Below, in pieces: positions 1 to 10,546 of a stretch of 64,000 nt of DNA. The number at the start of each line of letters is the position of its first letter. Position 1 is the stretch's first letter. The translations under genes and the position numbers were made by a program. The DNA comes from Prasinococcaceae sp. CCMP 1430 (lineage: Eukaryota > Prasinodermophyta > Palmophyllophyceae > Prasinococcales > Prasinococcaceae): NCBI GenBank assembly GCA_013416795.1, contig RQSC01000008.1:8767-72766 (forward strand). Direction: 5' to 3'. A model generated the notes under the pieces. It saw only the letters and a program-made list of their open reading frames with translations, was not told where the DNA came from and did no database searches.

Positions 1-27
1 GGGCGCGGCGGGGCGCCGGCGAGGGCG

Positions 28-1515
28 ATGGCCGCGGGCGCGCCGGCTATCGCGGGCGTGCTACGCGACGCGTCGCTCGGAGGCGCGCGAGGCACGTGGA
101 TCGCGGGCGAGTGGGAGGCCGAGGGCGAGCTCGGCACGCTCGGCGTGACCGACCCCGCCACGGGCAAGGAGATCGCGCGTGTGCCGAAGAACGGCGCGGC
201 CGACGCCGCCCGCGCTGTCGCCGCCGCCAAGGACGCCTTCCCGGCGTGGGCGGCGCTGCCCGCCAAGCAGCGCAGCAGCGTGCTGCGGCGCTGGTATGAC
301 CTCATCGTCGAAAACACGGACGACCTGGCCGCGCTCATGACCGCCGAGGCGGGCAAGCCGCTGGCCGAGTCGCGAGGCGAGGTGGCGTACGCCGCCGTCT
401 TCGTCGAGTGGTTCGCCGAGGAGGGCCGGCGCATCGCCGGCGACGTGCTGGAGAGCCCGGTCCCTGGGAGGCGCATCGTGTCCATCAAACAACCCGTCGG
501 CGTGGTCGCGGCCATCACGCCGTGGAACTTCCCGCTGGCGATGGTGACGCGCAAGGTGGCGCCCGCGCTCGCGGTGGGCTGCACGGTGGTCATCAAGCCC
601 TCGGAGGAGACGCCTCTCAGCTGCCTGGCGCTCCTGGAGCTCGCGGAGCGCGCGGGCGTCCCCGCGGGCGTGCTCAACGCCGTCATGGGCGACGCGCCTG
701 CCATCGGGGGCGTGCTGTGCTCTTCAAAGGCCGTGCGCAAGCTCACGTTCACCGGCTCCACCGCCGTGGGCAAGATCCTGCTCAAGCAGTGCGCGGACAC
801 GGTCAAGAAGGTCAGTCTCGAGCTCGGGGGAAACGCGCCGCTGCTCGTGTTCGAGGACGCCGACCTGGACGCGGCGGTCGCGGGCTGCCTCTCACTGAAG
901 TTCAAGAACGCCGGGCAGGTGTGCGTGACCGTCAACCGCGCCATGGTGCACGAATCCGTGTACGACGACTTCTGCGCGCGCCTCGCCGAGGCCACCTCCA
1001 AGCTCAGCGTCGGGCCGGGCGGCGACGCGGGCGTGCAGATGGGGCCGCTCATAAACGAGCGCGCGCCGGACCGCGCCGCCGAGCACGTCGCCGATGCCGT
1101 CTCCAGGGGCGCCGAGTGCCTCACCGGCGGCGCGCGCTACTCCGACGAGCGCCCGGCGTCCTTCTTTCAGCCTACCGTGCTCAAGGGCGTCACCCCCGAC
1201 ATGCGCATATACCGCGAGGAGACCTTCGGCCCCGTCGCCGGCGTGGTGAGGTTTTCCACCGAGGAGGAGGCCGTCGCGATGGCCAACGACACCGACTACG
1301 GCCTGGCCGCCTACCTGTACACCAAGGACATGTCACGCTCCTGGCGCGTGGCCGAGGCGCTCGAGTACGGCATCGTGGGCGTCAACGAGACCGCCTGCTC
1401 CAACGAGATCGCGCCGTTCGGCGGATGCAAGGAGTCGGGCCTCGGGCGCGAGGGCGGCCTCGTGGGCGTGGACGACTTCCTGGAGATCAAGGGCATCACC
1501 TTCGGGGCGATCTGA
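28..1515 (+). CDS. SSADH: succinate-semialdehyde dehydrogenase (ALDH5 family)
   Basis: A 495-residue, intronless aldehyde dehydrogenase. It should oxidise succinate semialdehyde to succinate with NAD(P)+, the last step of the GABA shunt, usually in mitochondria. The catalytic residues are visible: Asn167 in PWNFP, Glu265 in LELGGNAP and the nucleophile Cys299 in AGQVCVTVNR. The length and the C-terminal FGGCKESGLGREGG stretch fit SSADH better than betaine-aldehyde dehydrogenases. The frame is open to base 1 with no stop before the ATG, so an organelle-targeting peptide may lie outside the window and the true start may be upstream. The neighbour downstream is convergent. Family assignment is firm; substrate is inferred from overall similarity. 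Confidence 0.93.
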   Translation: MAAGAPAIAGVLRDASLGGARGTWIAGEWEAEGELGTLGVTDPATGKEIARVPKNGAADAARAVAAAKDAFPAWAALPAKQRSSVLRRWYDLIVENTDDLAALMTAEAGKPLAESRGEVAYAAVFVEWFAEEGRRIAGDVLESPVPGRRIVSIKQPVGVVAAITPWNFPLAMVTRKVAPALAVGCTVVIKPSEETPLSCLALLELAERAGVPAGVLNAVMGDAPAIGGVLCSSKAVRKLTFTGSTAVGKILLKQCADTVKKVSLELGGNAPLLVFEDADLDAAVAGCLSLKFKNAGQVCVTVNRAMVHESVYDDFCARLAEATSKLSVGPGGDAGVQMGPLINERAPDRAAEHVADAVSRGAECLTGGARYSDERPASFFQPTVLKGVTPDMRIYREETFGPVAGVVRFSTEEEAVAMANDTDYGLAAYLYTKDMSRSWRVAEALEYGIVGVNETACSNEIAPFGGCKESGLGREGGLVGVDDFLEIKGITFGAI

Positions 1516-1831
1516 GCCATCGGCCGATCCGATGCCCTCCGTGCGCCCTCGAGGCCGCGGCGCGCACGAGCGCCCGGGCGAGAGAGCGCGAGGTCCGGGG
1601 GAACGGCGGGACGGGCGCCCACCGTCCTCCTGCGGCTGTATAAAAGACATATGATTACATCCGACCCATGCTCCAGGCGTGCGCTTTCCCTCGTGTCGCC
1701 GCCGCAGCGGGTCTCGGGTGGGCGCGCCCACCGCGGGCGGCGCGCGCGGCGCCCCATCTGCGCGCGCGCACGAGAGAGAGGGGGGGGGGGGGAGCGAGAG
1801 AAAGGGCAGGACTGGCTGGTGGGTTCGCAGC
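1516..1831. other. intergenic spacer between convergent genes
   Basis: This 316 bp spacer lies between two gene 3' ends. It holds a TATAAAAG string at 1639-1646 and a poly-G run near 1781-1792. I see no coding or RNA feature. Because both neighbours end here, the TATA-like string is unlikely to be a gene promoter. Confidence 0.5.
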
Positions 1832-2275
1832 TCAGCCGTCCCCCACATCGGTCTCGGCGGCAATGCCCGTCGCGGCGAACGACCCCTCCCAGTCGCGGCC
1901 GTCGAAGTCGGCGAAGGTGACCACGTCGGCGGTGCCCTCGTCGATGCAGTGGACGTTGACGCCAAAGCCGTCGGGGTTTGACCTGGGCACGTAGAATGGG
2001 CAAATGCCGCAGGTCGAGCAGAAGAGGTGCCTCGCGGTGTGCGTGCCGAAGCGGTACTCGCTGATGACGCGGTGCGCCGACCCGTCCCCGCCCGCGCGCG
2101 GCGCGGTCGCGTCGAGAGCCGCGGGGGCGAGCAGGCGGAAGCGTGCCGCCGGCACCATGGTGTGGTCGTTGCGCTTCATCGCGCAGATGGAGCAGTTGCA
2201 GCGCCACGCCTTGAGCCGTGGCCCCCCCTCGAACTCGAAGCGCACCGCGCCGCAGTGGCAGCCGCCGCGGTGCAC
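1832..2275 (-). CDS. CENP-V/GFA-domain zinc protein (5' end unresolved)
   Basis: About 147 residues of a GFA (glutathione-dependent formaldehyde-activating) fold of the CENP-V subtype. The zinc ligands are visible in order: GGCHCGAV near the N-terminus, CNCSIC about 20 residues later and FCSTCG about two thirds along, followed by the typical FYVPRSNPDG. CENP-V-like proteins bind zinc. Human CENP-V acts at centromeres and microtubules, while many homologues have no known substrate. The conserved frame continues upstream of the coordinate given, reading roughly GPVVHRGGCHCG, but no in-frame ATG is present, so a short first exon or a base error near 2280-2450 is likely. The stop at 1832 is clear. 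Confidence 0.8.
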   Translation of the reverse strand: MHRGGCHCGAVRFEFEGGPRLKAWRCNCSICAMKRNDHTMVPAARFRLLAPAALDATAPRAGGDGSAHRVISEYRFGTHTARHLFCSTCGICPFYVPRSNPDGFGVNVHCIDEGTADVVTFADFDGRDWEGSFAATGIAAETDVGDG

Positions 2276-4638
2276 GACCGGCCCGCCGGGGCACGCGCCC
2301 GCGAATGTCAGCCTTGGCCCAGAGGCCGAGCGACGCCGCGCCCCCCCCGGCCGCGGCGCTGACGTGCACGCCGCGGTCGCCCCGACGAGCCGCGGGTCTC
2401 TGCTCGCCCCGAGGATGAGCTGGGAATTGTCCTCCCCGCACCCACACCCCGTGTTCTGCCTTTTTTATTTTATTTTATTTTCTTTTTTATTCCCCTGCAT
2501 CGCTCGGGATGTGCAAAGAACAAACAAAACCAAAACAGAACAAACACACAGGCAACGCGCACGAATCGCCGCTCCTCGTGCGAGACCATCGGTCGGATGG
2601 AGCGCCGCGCGGGGCCTCGAGCCCCGTCGGCGTTCAAGTTCATTCGCGCGTTCCGTTCCTCCCAGTTCCTCCCAGGGACGCTGGTGAGTTCGAAGGCGTG
2701 CGCTCCCCGCTGCGGAGGCGCGCCTCGCGGGCCTCGCCTCGCGGCCGGCCGAGCGCGTGTTCGGCCCGGGCCGGAACTTTGCGGTGTCGCTCGGGCGGCC
2801 GCTCCGCGTTTCGCGCACTTTGCCGCGCACCCCGCCCGCGCGCGCGGCGCATCGCGAAAACGCTAAATTTACGGAAACGTGGCGCGCGTTGGCGCCGTTG
2901 CGGGCGGGCGTCGGTCGGCCGAAACGACGCGCGCGCCGACCGACCGGGCGGACGCACACAGAGTTGGTAGGACGACGCGATCCTTTCTATGATCCTGCCG
3001 GTTCGGTGGCCCCACGCCATGATGCATACTGCGACGGAAGGGGGCGTGGCGCGGCGCGGCGGCGCGCGGCGCGGCGTCCTGCCCGGCCCGGAATTCGGAA
3101 TTTCGTTCGAAATGCGGAAACGGAAAAAACGCTGGGCGTTTTCGCGCTCCGCTTTTTCGCGCGGCCCGGCGGCGCGCCTCCCTAATCGGCTAATCGCGGC
3201 GGCGCGCCGCCCGCGCGCGCCGCTTCCGGAAATTTTGCGGAAACGGAAACGTTACCGTGCGTTACGCAGGATGTGATATGCCGCACCATCTATTGGCAGC
3301 CGCGCGGGCGGGGCGCGCCGGCGCGCAACGCTTCCGGAAATTTTGCGGAAACGGAAACGTTCGTTACGCGATATGTCATCATCATGCTCCACCATCGATC
3401 GAATCTTCATTCTCATTCGATTGCGGTCATAGGCGTCTCGCCCTGGTCGGGCGTCCCAACGTTGCGATCTGTAATAAGGACGGCGCGTTGACTGTGCCTT
3501 GTCCACGTCACCAACCCCCGTCACCGCGTCCTCGCCCACGTGGGGCCGCGCGTCATATCTTTTCGTATCTTCACGATCTTCCGTCTCCAGTCTCTTTCAC
3601 CGATGGCCTCGGCTGGCGCGTCATTGCGTCCAGGTCAAAACGCATGCGAGGCGGCTGGGCGACATCGCGGGCCGCGCGCTCGACCGGGCCGGCCGAGGCC
3701 GGCCGAGGCTCGGGCGAACGCGCGGCGCGCGCACGCCGCCCGCATGCTCTCTCTCGTACGAGGTCGGGTGGCTGGCTGGCTCACGGGGGGCGCGTGTCCG
3801 CCGCGACGCGCCTCGATCGGATCGATCGATCGATCGATGCCCCCGACGGCGTGGACGCCCCTTCGCGTGGCGCCTCTGCGCACGTGATGCGAGAGCGTCA
3901 CATCCATATGGCATGAGTGAGTAAGAATGCATTCGATCGATCGAGGCCATCGATCGATCGATCGACGCTGCCTCGTCGCTACGGCCAACGAAACGGACGG
4001 GAACGAAACGCTCCGACGAACGAGGACGTTAGCTGAGCGCGCGCGTGCGGGCGGGGGCCAGCCGGCGGACGGACGCGTTTCGCGGCCGCCGTTTTCGGGC
4101 CGCGCGTTCCGTCGGTTTCGCGGCGCGAGACACGTCGGTCGGCACGGTCAGCGTGCGCGCGCCGCCGGCCGCGCAATCCGCCCGGCCCCCGGGACGCTGT
4201 CAATGCGCGCGCCGAAGAGCGCCCCGCGCGGGAAAACGACTTGGCACGGCGCCGTCGACGAGAGAGTCCATGCCATGCGCAGACGCAGCCCAACCCAGTC
4301 CCGCCACCACTTGAGAGCGGACGCGCGGTATATCTGGTACTGTACCTGGTATCGAGACCTGGTAGAATCAGATTCAATTCCGACTGCGAGCGTGTCCCGA
4401 GTGCGCGGGTTGCTTTCAGCGTCAAACTTTGAACCAGGCATTATTGCCGAGGTCATTTTCCGACATGTCGTTGTCGGCCTTTGTTATGTCTCGCTTGGGG
4501 CGAATTTGGGCGCGCGCGCACTGATCGCCGATCGGCGGCAGCGCCACAGCGCGAACAGCCGCCGCGACCTCGGGGTTCCCGCCACGCCGTCCAGAGGGGG
4601 AGAGGAGGGGGAGGGCGCGGAAGGCGACGGCGGCGACC
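2276..4638. other. gene-poor GC-rich stretch with short repeats
   Basis: No convincing gene is seen in this 2.36 kb. It contains a TTTTA-rich tract (2459-2490) followed by an A/C-rich tract, a 33 bp direct repeat (see separate entry) and two GATC/CGAT-rich runs near 3826-3840 and 3945-3965. The open frames here are arginine-, alanine- and proline-rich shadows of high GC. The right-hand part (about 4320-4500) is less GC-rich and may contain the promoter that once served the actin exon at 4639. Confidence 0.5.
3221..3361. repeat. 33 bp direct repeat, two copies 108 bp apart
   Basis: Near-identical copies at 3221-3253 and 3329-3361 share the core CTTCCGGAAATTTTGCGGAA followed by ACGGAAACGTT. 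The flanking sequence is similar too: both copies are preceded by GC-rich GGCGCGCC-like sequence and followed by variants of CGTTACGC. This looks like a partly diverged tandem duplication. No coding potential is seen. Confidence 0.75.
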
Positions 4639-4703
4639 ATGGCGAGCGAGGGGGGCTCCGCGCAGGAGACGGCGGCGCTCGTGCTCGACAACGGCAGCGG
4701 AAT
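4639..4703 (+). pseudogene. orphan actin first exon
   Basis: The ATG at 4639 opens a peptide that matches an actin N-terminus: an acidic, variable leader, then ALVLDNGSGM. It is followed by a GTGCGC splice-donor-like sequence directly after the Gly and two bases of the Met codon. Actin would continue with the CKAGFAGD segment. No such segment, and no other actin exon, is present on either strand of the window. Downstream the frame turns into low-complexity Arg/Gly and stops at 4857. The next gene, starting at 4910, is an unrelated zinc-finger protein. The simplest reading is a truncated actin copy that kept its promoter and first exon. An alternative is that this exon is spliced to the downstream gene. 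Confidence 0.7.
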
Positions 4704-4909
4704 GTGCGCGCGCGGGACGCGCGGCGCGGGAGCGAGACCGAAGGGGGTGCGCCCCGGCTCAAGTCGCGGGCCCCGGGGAGGCTGGGCGAGGTCGAGGAGG
4801 GGGAAAGGAGGAGGCAGGCAAGGCGAGCGGTGGTGCGTGCGTGTGTGTGTGTTTTGAGGGTGGGAGGGGCGGCGCGTCGGCGCCTCGGTGGCGCGCGCAC
4901 GGAGCGGCG

Positions 4910-7536
4910 ATGTGGTCCAATGCGCCCGGCGCGGGCGGCGCAGCGCTCGGGGATGGCAACGCCGGCGGGGGGCAGGCTGGCGGCAGGCCAGAGAAGGATG
5001 ATGCACCGGAGGGCAGCGGCGACGTGGGGGGTGGAGGCGTGGGCGATGCCGCCGGCAGCGCGCAGGGGGGCGGCGCGTCCGCCATTGCCGCCGCTTCCGC
5101 TCCGGGCGCCTCGGCCGCACCTGCACCGGATGCCGCAGCCTCGGGGGCGAGCGCCGCAGCCGCGGCGGCGGCTGCCGGCCGGACGAGCGAAGCTGCCCCT
5201 CCAACAGATCCGAGCGGCGGTGCTCGGGCCGGGCCGAGCGCCACCACCGCCGGGCGGAGCGAGGCAGACGCCGGACCGAAGCAGGTGCCACGGCCGAGCG
5301 CCGCAGCAGCAGCCGCCGCTGCCCCGGCGAGCAAAGCTGCTCGAACAGACCCGAGCGGTGGCGCTCCCGCCCGGGGCCGGAGCGCCCCCGCCGTCGGGCG
5401 GAGCGAGGCAGACGCCGCCGGGAAGAGAGCCGCCGGGAAGAGCGACGCCCGACCGAAGCAGGTGCTCACCTTTCGTGGCAACACCATAAGCGTGTGCACC
5501 GACCAGGGGACGGTGCGCGTCGTGTCGCGCAACGGCCTCGGCGTGCCCAAGTCGGCCGACGGTGCCAAGCTCGCCGCCGCTGCGGGACTTGCGGGTGTCT
5601 TGCAGAACCAGAACGGTTCGACGGTGCCACGCGGCATCACGTGTCACAAGGTGCGTGCGCCCGGGGCGCGAGCGTGGCCACGGCGAGCCGGCGCGTCGCG
5701 AACGCGAGTCTCGGCCGCTGCTGCGGCCGCTGCTGCGCACACGCAAGCGAGCGGTCCCTGACTACTTCGCACACGCCCCCTCACACACACCCCACCCGCA
5801 CGCACACACACCCTTTCCCGCCGCGCGCGCACCAGTGCGCCGGCAAGCTGCACCGCGCGCCTCAGTCGAGCGCGACGTGCGAGCAGTGCGGCATCTCGTT
5901 CCACACGTACGACTGCGGCCATCGCTACGAGGACGTCGGCATGACCGAATACATCCGGGCGCACCCCAAGGAATGCCCCAAGTGCAACCATATTTGCGTC
6001 TGCTCGGGCGGAAAGGTGCTGTGCAACGCGGCCAAGGCCAAAGCCGCGCGCCGCGCGCGGAAGGAGGAGCGCCTGGCGGCTGGATTGCCGTACCCGCCCC
6101 GCCGCGAGACTGCGGTGTCGGGGCGCCCAAGGGCGCGACCCCGCCCGCTCACCGCCATGAAGGGTGCCGCGAGCAACATCCTTGGCACAGCGAAGGCGGC
6201 GGGGATCGAGCCGCCGAACAAGCGCCAGCGTCGCGCGCCGTTGGGCGGCGGTGAAGGAATCCAGCGGCAAGCCCCGCAGTACACGGCCGCGGCATTGCAG
6301 GCGATGCAGGCACAGGCCATGGCCCAAGCGATGGCCAACGACCCCTCGCACAACGCCCTGCATCATCAGCTGTACCAGCTGCAAGCACTCCAAGGGGCGG
6401 TGGGCGCGGGCGCGGCGAGCGCGCTTTTGCCGCTTGCGAATGATGGGCGTGGCGCGCCCCCGATGCAGAGCGCGATCATCCAGGCGCAGCAGGCGCAACA
6501 GCGCCCCTTGGCCAACACGCTCAACACCTCCTTGATCGTGCCACCGCTGGGGGGAGCACACGTGTCGCCGAGTCAGCAGGCTGGCCTCGTCACCAACAGT
6601 GGTGAGACCGCGCGAGTGGCTTTGAGCCATGCTAGCGTGGCGATGAATGCAGGGGCCATGGATCTCGCGGTCAGCGCCATGCAGCCCAACGGAATACCTC
6701 ATGCGCAGGTCCAGCAGGGCGCCATGCTGGCCGCACAGCAGCAGAGGCAGGGGCAGCAGGACATCGTGGGACAGGCGCAGCAGCTGATTGCGCGTCTAGC
6801 GCAGCAGCAGGCGCTGCTGGAACAGCAGACGCAGCAGCTCAATCAGCAACAGATGGAGTTGCTGCGCGCACAGCAGCAGGCGCAGCAGCAGATGCAACGC
6901 ATGCAGCACGAGCAGCACGCACAGGCGGCGCAGCGAGTGCAGCAGCAGCAGCAGCGGCGGCAGCAGCAACGGGAGCATCAAGAAACACAGCAGCAGGTGC
7001 AACAGCTCGCGCTACAGCAGGCGCTGCAGCAGGCGCAGCAACGAGAGGAGCAGATGATTGGGCATCAAGTGCAGTTGATGCAGGCGGCCCAACCCGCCAC
7101 TTTTCTGGGAGGCGGTCCTGGGCTGCCCCCCAGCATTGCACTTCCGAATGCACCGCAAGGTGCAGCCGCCGCCGGTCGCGCGGGCGGTGATCAAGCCATA
7201 GCATCCCTCCAAGCGACGATCGCGAGCCTCCGCGAGGAGCTCGCCACGGTGCGCGGCAAGCATGAGGATGGGAAAGCGGAGACCGGCAGGTCGGGCGGCC
7301 TGACCGCCACCGTGGCTCTCCAAGGAGAGTCGCCGAAGTCAAAGGGCGAGGGCAGGAGTGCAGCAGCAGGCGCCGCGAAGCAGGTGAAAAGCGGCGCCCG
7401 GGCACCTCAACGTGCGGCCCGCACGATCGACCAGGACGACGCCGATGCCGCAGCTGTGCTGCTGGGTCTGATGCCTGCCGCGCGCCCGCGCGGCCGCAAG
7501 AACAAAAGCAAGAAGAAGGATCTCCCCAAGGCGTAG
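4910..7536 (+). CDS. Q-rich zinc-finger protein of the 4CXXC-R1 type
   Basis: Two exons, 4910-5650 and 5836-7536, are joined by a 185 bp phase-0 intron (GTGCGT...CCAG). The splice falls inside the zinc finger and completes CHKC-AGK. Further pairs follow (CEQC, CGHRYEDVG, CPKC, CVC), the pattern of the zf-4CXXC_R1 domain found in R1/CDCA7-like nuclear proteins. In front is an Ala/Gly/Pro-rich, low-complexity region of roughly 185 residues, then a conserved-looking stretch LTFRGNTISVCTDQG. Behind is a long Gln-rich segment (about residues 490-630), then a basic tail ending KNKSKKKDLPKA that could be a nuclear signal. The total is about 813 residues. A nuclear chromatin or transcription role is inferred from the domain. 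The start ATG at 4910 (MWSNAPG) is the first one in frame after a stop-free GC-rich stretch, so an earlier exon is possible. Confidence 0.8.
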
Positions 7537-8066
7537 AAAAAAGACGCGGGTACTGACACTCCAGGCCACCGAAGCATTCGAATGGGTGTCCTCGACCGCA
7601 CGCCCAGCGCCACAAGACCTCGCCGGCTGTCAGCGCACGCGCGCGAGGGCACGTGGCACTGTCATCTGGTCACGGTGAGGGCAGACGGCAGCTCTATGTC
7701 GCCCTCATGGCCGCCAGCAGTCCAACTAATGCGAAATTGTTTTTGCATCCATCGATCGATACGCGCGCTCGCCGCGACCATCCTGTTGCACGATCTTGCC
7801 CCGCCAGGTCGTCCTGCCCCCCCCACGGAATTTTTTTGATTCTCGCGACGATGTTCCTCCTGTGCGAAACTTTTATTTTTATTGCCCCGCATTTTCGACC
7901 ATAAACAAAAACACCGCCGTCAAAAAACTGTTCCTTTCATGGACTCCTTAGTATTTTCGAGCACTTTTCGTTTGTGATTTCGATCACATTGCGTGAATTT
8001 CCAAATCCCAAAACACAACAGCCGTGAAATAGAGCGGACTGTACGAACTTCTCCGTTATTACGTGC
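7537..8066. other. AT-richer spacer between convergent genes
   Basis: This 530 bp spacer lies between the stop codons of the zinc-finger gene and the NAPRT gene. The section 7840-8010 is clearly richer in A/T than its surroundings, as expected of 3' untranslated regions and polyadenylation signals. I see no further gene. Confidence 0.5.
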
Positions 8067-9740
8067 TCAGCTGAGCTCCCCGACGGGCGCCTCCTCGAGC
8101 CATAGCTGGTGTATGAAGGTGTACAGCTCGTCAGACACGGACACCTTGTATGGCGTGGGGTTGAGCGGCCGCAGGTGATCTTGGCGCATGCGGCTTATTG
8201 ACTTGCGGCAGTGCTCGCGGGCGGGGGCAATGTGGGGGCGGGCAGGGAGGGGATCGACGAGCGCGCCATCCCACACGACGTTGAGCAGCCGCTCCACTCT
8301 CGTCGGGACGACAAACGCGCGCTTTGACTCCGCAAAGGGGTGCCGGCACAGTATGCGCTGGCCTGCCCGCGGCGGCTCCTCGTTCTCGCCCATGATGAGG
8401 TCCAGCAGTGCGAGCCCTTCCTTCCCGAAGATACGAAAGGCCTGCTTCTTGCCCGGGATGGTCACCTTGGCGACGTCCTCGCTGAGCTTGATGCGCGGCG
8501 TGCCGTTCATCTCCACGAGCTTGTACACGCCGCCAAGGGCGGGCTGCTTGTAGCAGGTCACAAGATGCGTGCCGATGCCAAACGCGTCGATTGCGTGCCC
8601 CTGCTCGTTCAGACTCAGCAAGACGTCCTCGTGGATGTCGTTGGACGCCACAATCGACACCTTGGCAAGCGCATCCACCTGGTCGGGCACGAGCACCTGT
8701 CCTGTGAGTGTGATGATCTCCCTACACTGCTTGGAGAGGTACGCCAGGTCGCCGCTGTCGAGCCTCAGCCCGAGCGGCGCGTAGCCCAGCTCGATGAGCG
8801 CGAGCGCCACTGCCATGAAGTTTGGAAGGCCGGAGCGCATCACATCGTACGTGTCCACCAGCGCCAAAAAGCCACGCGGGAACGCCAGCGCGTACGCCAC
8901 GAATGCAGCGAGCTCGGAGCGGTTGGTGTCGTCCCCCACGAGCGCTCGCAGCGCGGGGATGCTCTGGATGAGCGCGAGCTTGTCGAGCACGAGCGGGGCG
9001 AGCTCCACGGCAGAGCCGTTGCCAGCGGCGCGCTCTAGCGTTCGCCCCTCGACCTCATCGAAGCTCGTGAAGCTAGACACGAACGAGTGGGCGTGCGTCC
9101 CCTTCACGGGCATGTCGAATATCGAGCCCGCTGCGACGTTGGAGGTCGCATCGAAGCCGCCCAAGTACGCGTACCGCGCCGCGGACACGCCGCCGTCCGG
9201 GCCCTGCGCGCGGCGAAGCCCGAACTCGAGCAGTTGTTTGTCAGGTCCTACGGCCTGCCTGTGCCTAGCGGCGTTCGTCGCAACCAGGCTGGCGTAGTTC
9301 ACCAGGCTGAGGATGGTCGTCTCGAGCAGCTGGACGACACCCACCGGCCCCTCGAGGCGCAGCAGCGGCACGCGCGGGAATACGACGGTGCCCTCGGCGA
9401 TCGCGTACACTTTGAGCTGCGACATGTCGAGCGCGGCCAGGTAGTCGAAGAAGGCATCCTCGCAGCGCCCCCCGAGGATGACGCGCAGCTTGTCGACGTC
9501 GTCCGCGGTGAATCTGTAGGCGTGGATGAACCTGAGCACCTCATCTAGCCCGGCGAACACCGCGTACTCGCCGTTGAAGGGGTTCTTGCGAAAGAAGACG
9601 TCGAAGACGGCCGTGTCCTCGTGCTTGCCCGCCCGGAAGTACGCGTACGCCATCGTGATTTGATACAGGTCGGTGAGCATGGGCGTGACGAGTGCGTTGG
9701 TTGGCGCCGCGGCGCCCTCGCCGCCTCGGGAGGCCGCCAT
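8067..9740 (-). CDS. NAPRT: nicotinate phosphoribosyltransferase
   Basis: An intronless gene of 557 residues, close to the human enzyme (538). It should form nicotinate mononucleotide from nicotinate, PRPP and ATP, the entry step of the Preiss-Handler route to NAD. The family N-terminus is intact: LTDLYQITMAYAYFRAGKH, then FDVFFRKNPFNGEYAVFAGL. The C-terminal half has the phosphoribosyl-binding stretch LRLDSGDLAYLSKQCR and the segment IDAFGIGTHLVTCYKQPALG. The start chosen is the ATG at 9740 (MAASRGGEG). The frame runs further upstream only through a low-complexity Arg/Gly stretch with no ATG. It is divergent from SMC6 across a spacer of about 0.8 kb. Confidence 0.95.
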   Translation of the reverse strand: MAASRGGEGAAAPTNALVTPMLTDLYQITMAYAYFRAGKHEDTAVFDVFFRKNPFNGEYAVFAGLDEVLRFIHAYRFTADDVDKLRVILGGRCEDAFFDYLAALDMSQLKVYAIAEGTVVFPRVPLLRLEGPVGVVQLLETTILSLVNYASLVATNAARHRQAVGPDKQLLEFGLRRAQGPDGGVSAARYAYLGGFDATSNVAAGSIFDMPVKGTHAHSFVSSFTSFDEVEGRTLERAAGNGSAVELAPLVLDKLALIQSIPALRALVGDDTNRSELAAFVAYALAFPRGFLALVDTYDVMRSGLPNFMAVALALIELGYAPLGLRLDSGDLAYLSKQCREIITLTGQVLVPDQVDALAKVSIVASNDIHEDVLLSLNEQGHAIDAFGIGTHLVTCYKQPALGGVYKLVEMNGTPRIKLSEDVAKVTIPGKKQAFRIFGKEGLALLDLIMGENEEPPRAGQRILCRHPFAESKRAFVVPTRVERLLNVVWDGALVDPLPARPHIAPAREHCRKSISRMRQDHLRPLNPTPYKVSVSDELYTFIHQLWLEEAPVGELS

Positions 9741-10546
9741 CGCGGCCGCCAAGGGGCGGCTCTCTCTCTCTCTCTCTCCCGCGCTGTCGCGCGCTGTCGC
9801 GCGCACGCGCGCGCGGGCGCGCGCGGGCGCACGTCCCGCCCCGCCCCGCCCCGCCCCGCCCCACCCCGCACGCGAGCGTACTGCGGCGGCTTCCGGGTCG
9901 AGCGGGAGGGTGCCGACCGACCCCCGCCTGGCTGATGGCACTAAATGAAGGCCCGCCCTCCTTGAACTCTCCCGTGGTTATATTAAATGTCTGATCGTGT
10001 GGTTTGTGCCCCGCGTCGCCCGCCTCTGCGCGTCCGCGCGCGCGCCTCTGCGCGCGGTGGTTGCGCGTGCGTTTTTCGCGAGCGCCGAAACTCGAATCGA
10101 ATTCGCGGAAGGGCGTCGCGGGCGCCCGGCGAAAGCGAAGGCGTCGAAACGCGCGCGCGCGCGGCGGAGCGCCGTTTCGCCGCGCGGGCGGCGCGCATCG
10201 GCACCCGCCCGAAGGGCGGTTCGGGCGAGGCCCCGATTCGACGGAAGGGGAATTTCGGGAAGAGACACGGGCGGAAAGCGCGGAAGAGCGACGCGCGAAA
10301 GAGGGCAAAGGCCGCGAGTGGGAGCGCGCAGGCGCACGCGCAGGCCGGGACGCACCACGCCGACACGAGCGTGTGGGGGGTGAGGGGGGGGGGGTGGGGA
10401 GGAGGGGACGCGCTTGCGGGGGCGCCACAGGCTGCGCGGCCGCGCTGCGCCCTGCCCCGTCACCACCGCGGGGCAAAAGCTCACCCCCCCCCCCACCCCC
10501 ACCCCCACCCCGGGCGGGCTCCGCGGGGCCTGGGAGGGGGGCGTGC
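9741..10546. promoter_or_regulatory. divergent NAPRT/SMC6 intergenic region
   Basis: The 806 bp between the two divergent start codons must hold both promoters. An AT-rich patch, TATATTAAATG (9978-9988), stands out in otherwise very GC-rich DNA and is TATA-like in both directions. A CT repeat (9763-9778), CCCGC repeats (9835-9865) and G or C runs near 10384-10397 and 10487-10510 are also present. No gene is seen. Promoter function is inferred from position only. Confidence 0.45.

Noticed and set aside
1639-1646. TATAAAAG as a promoter
   Set aside because: It lies between two convergent 3' ends, so no known gene starts from it.
3927-5489. A 520-codon open frame covering the actin exon and the zinc-finger exon
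   Set aside because: It is Arg/Ala/Pro-rich and off-frame with both the actin start and the CHKC zinc finger; a GC-driven shadow.
9741-9941. N-terminal extension of NAPRT
   Set aside because: The extension has no ATG and is low-complexity Arg/Gly; the ATG at 9740 matches the normal length of the enzyme.
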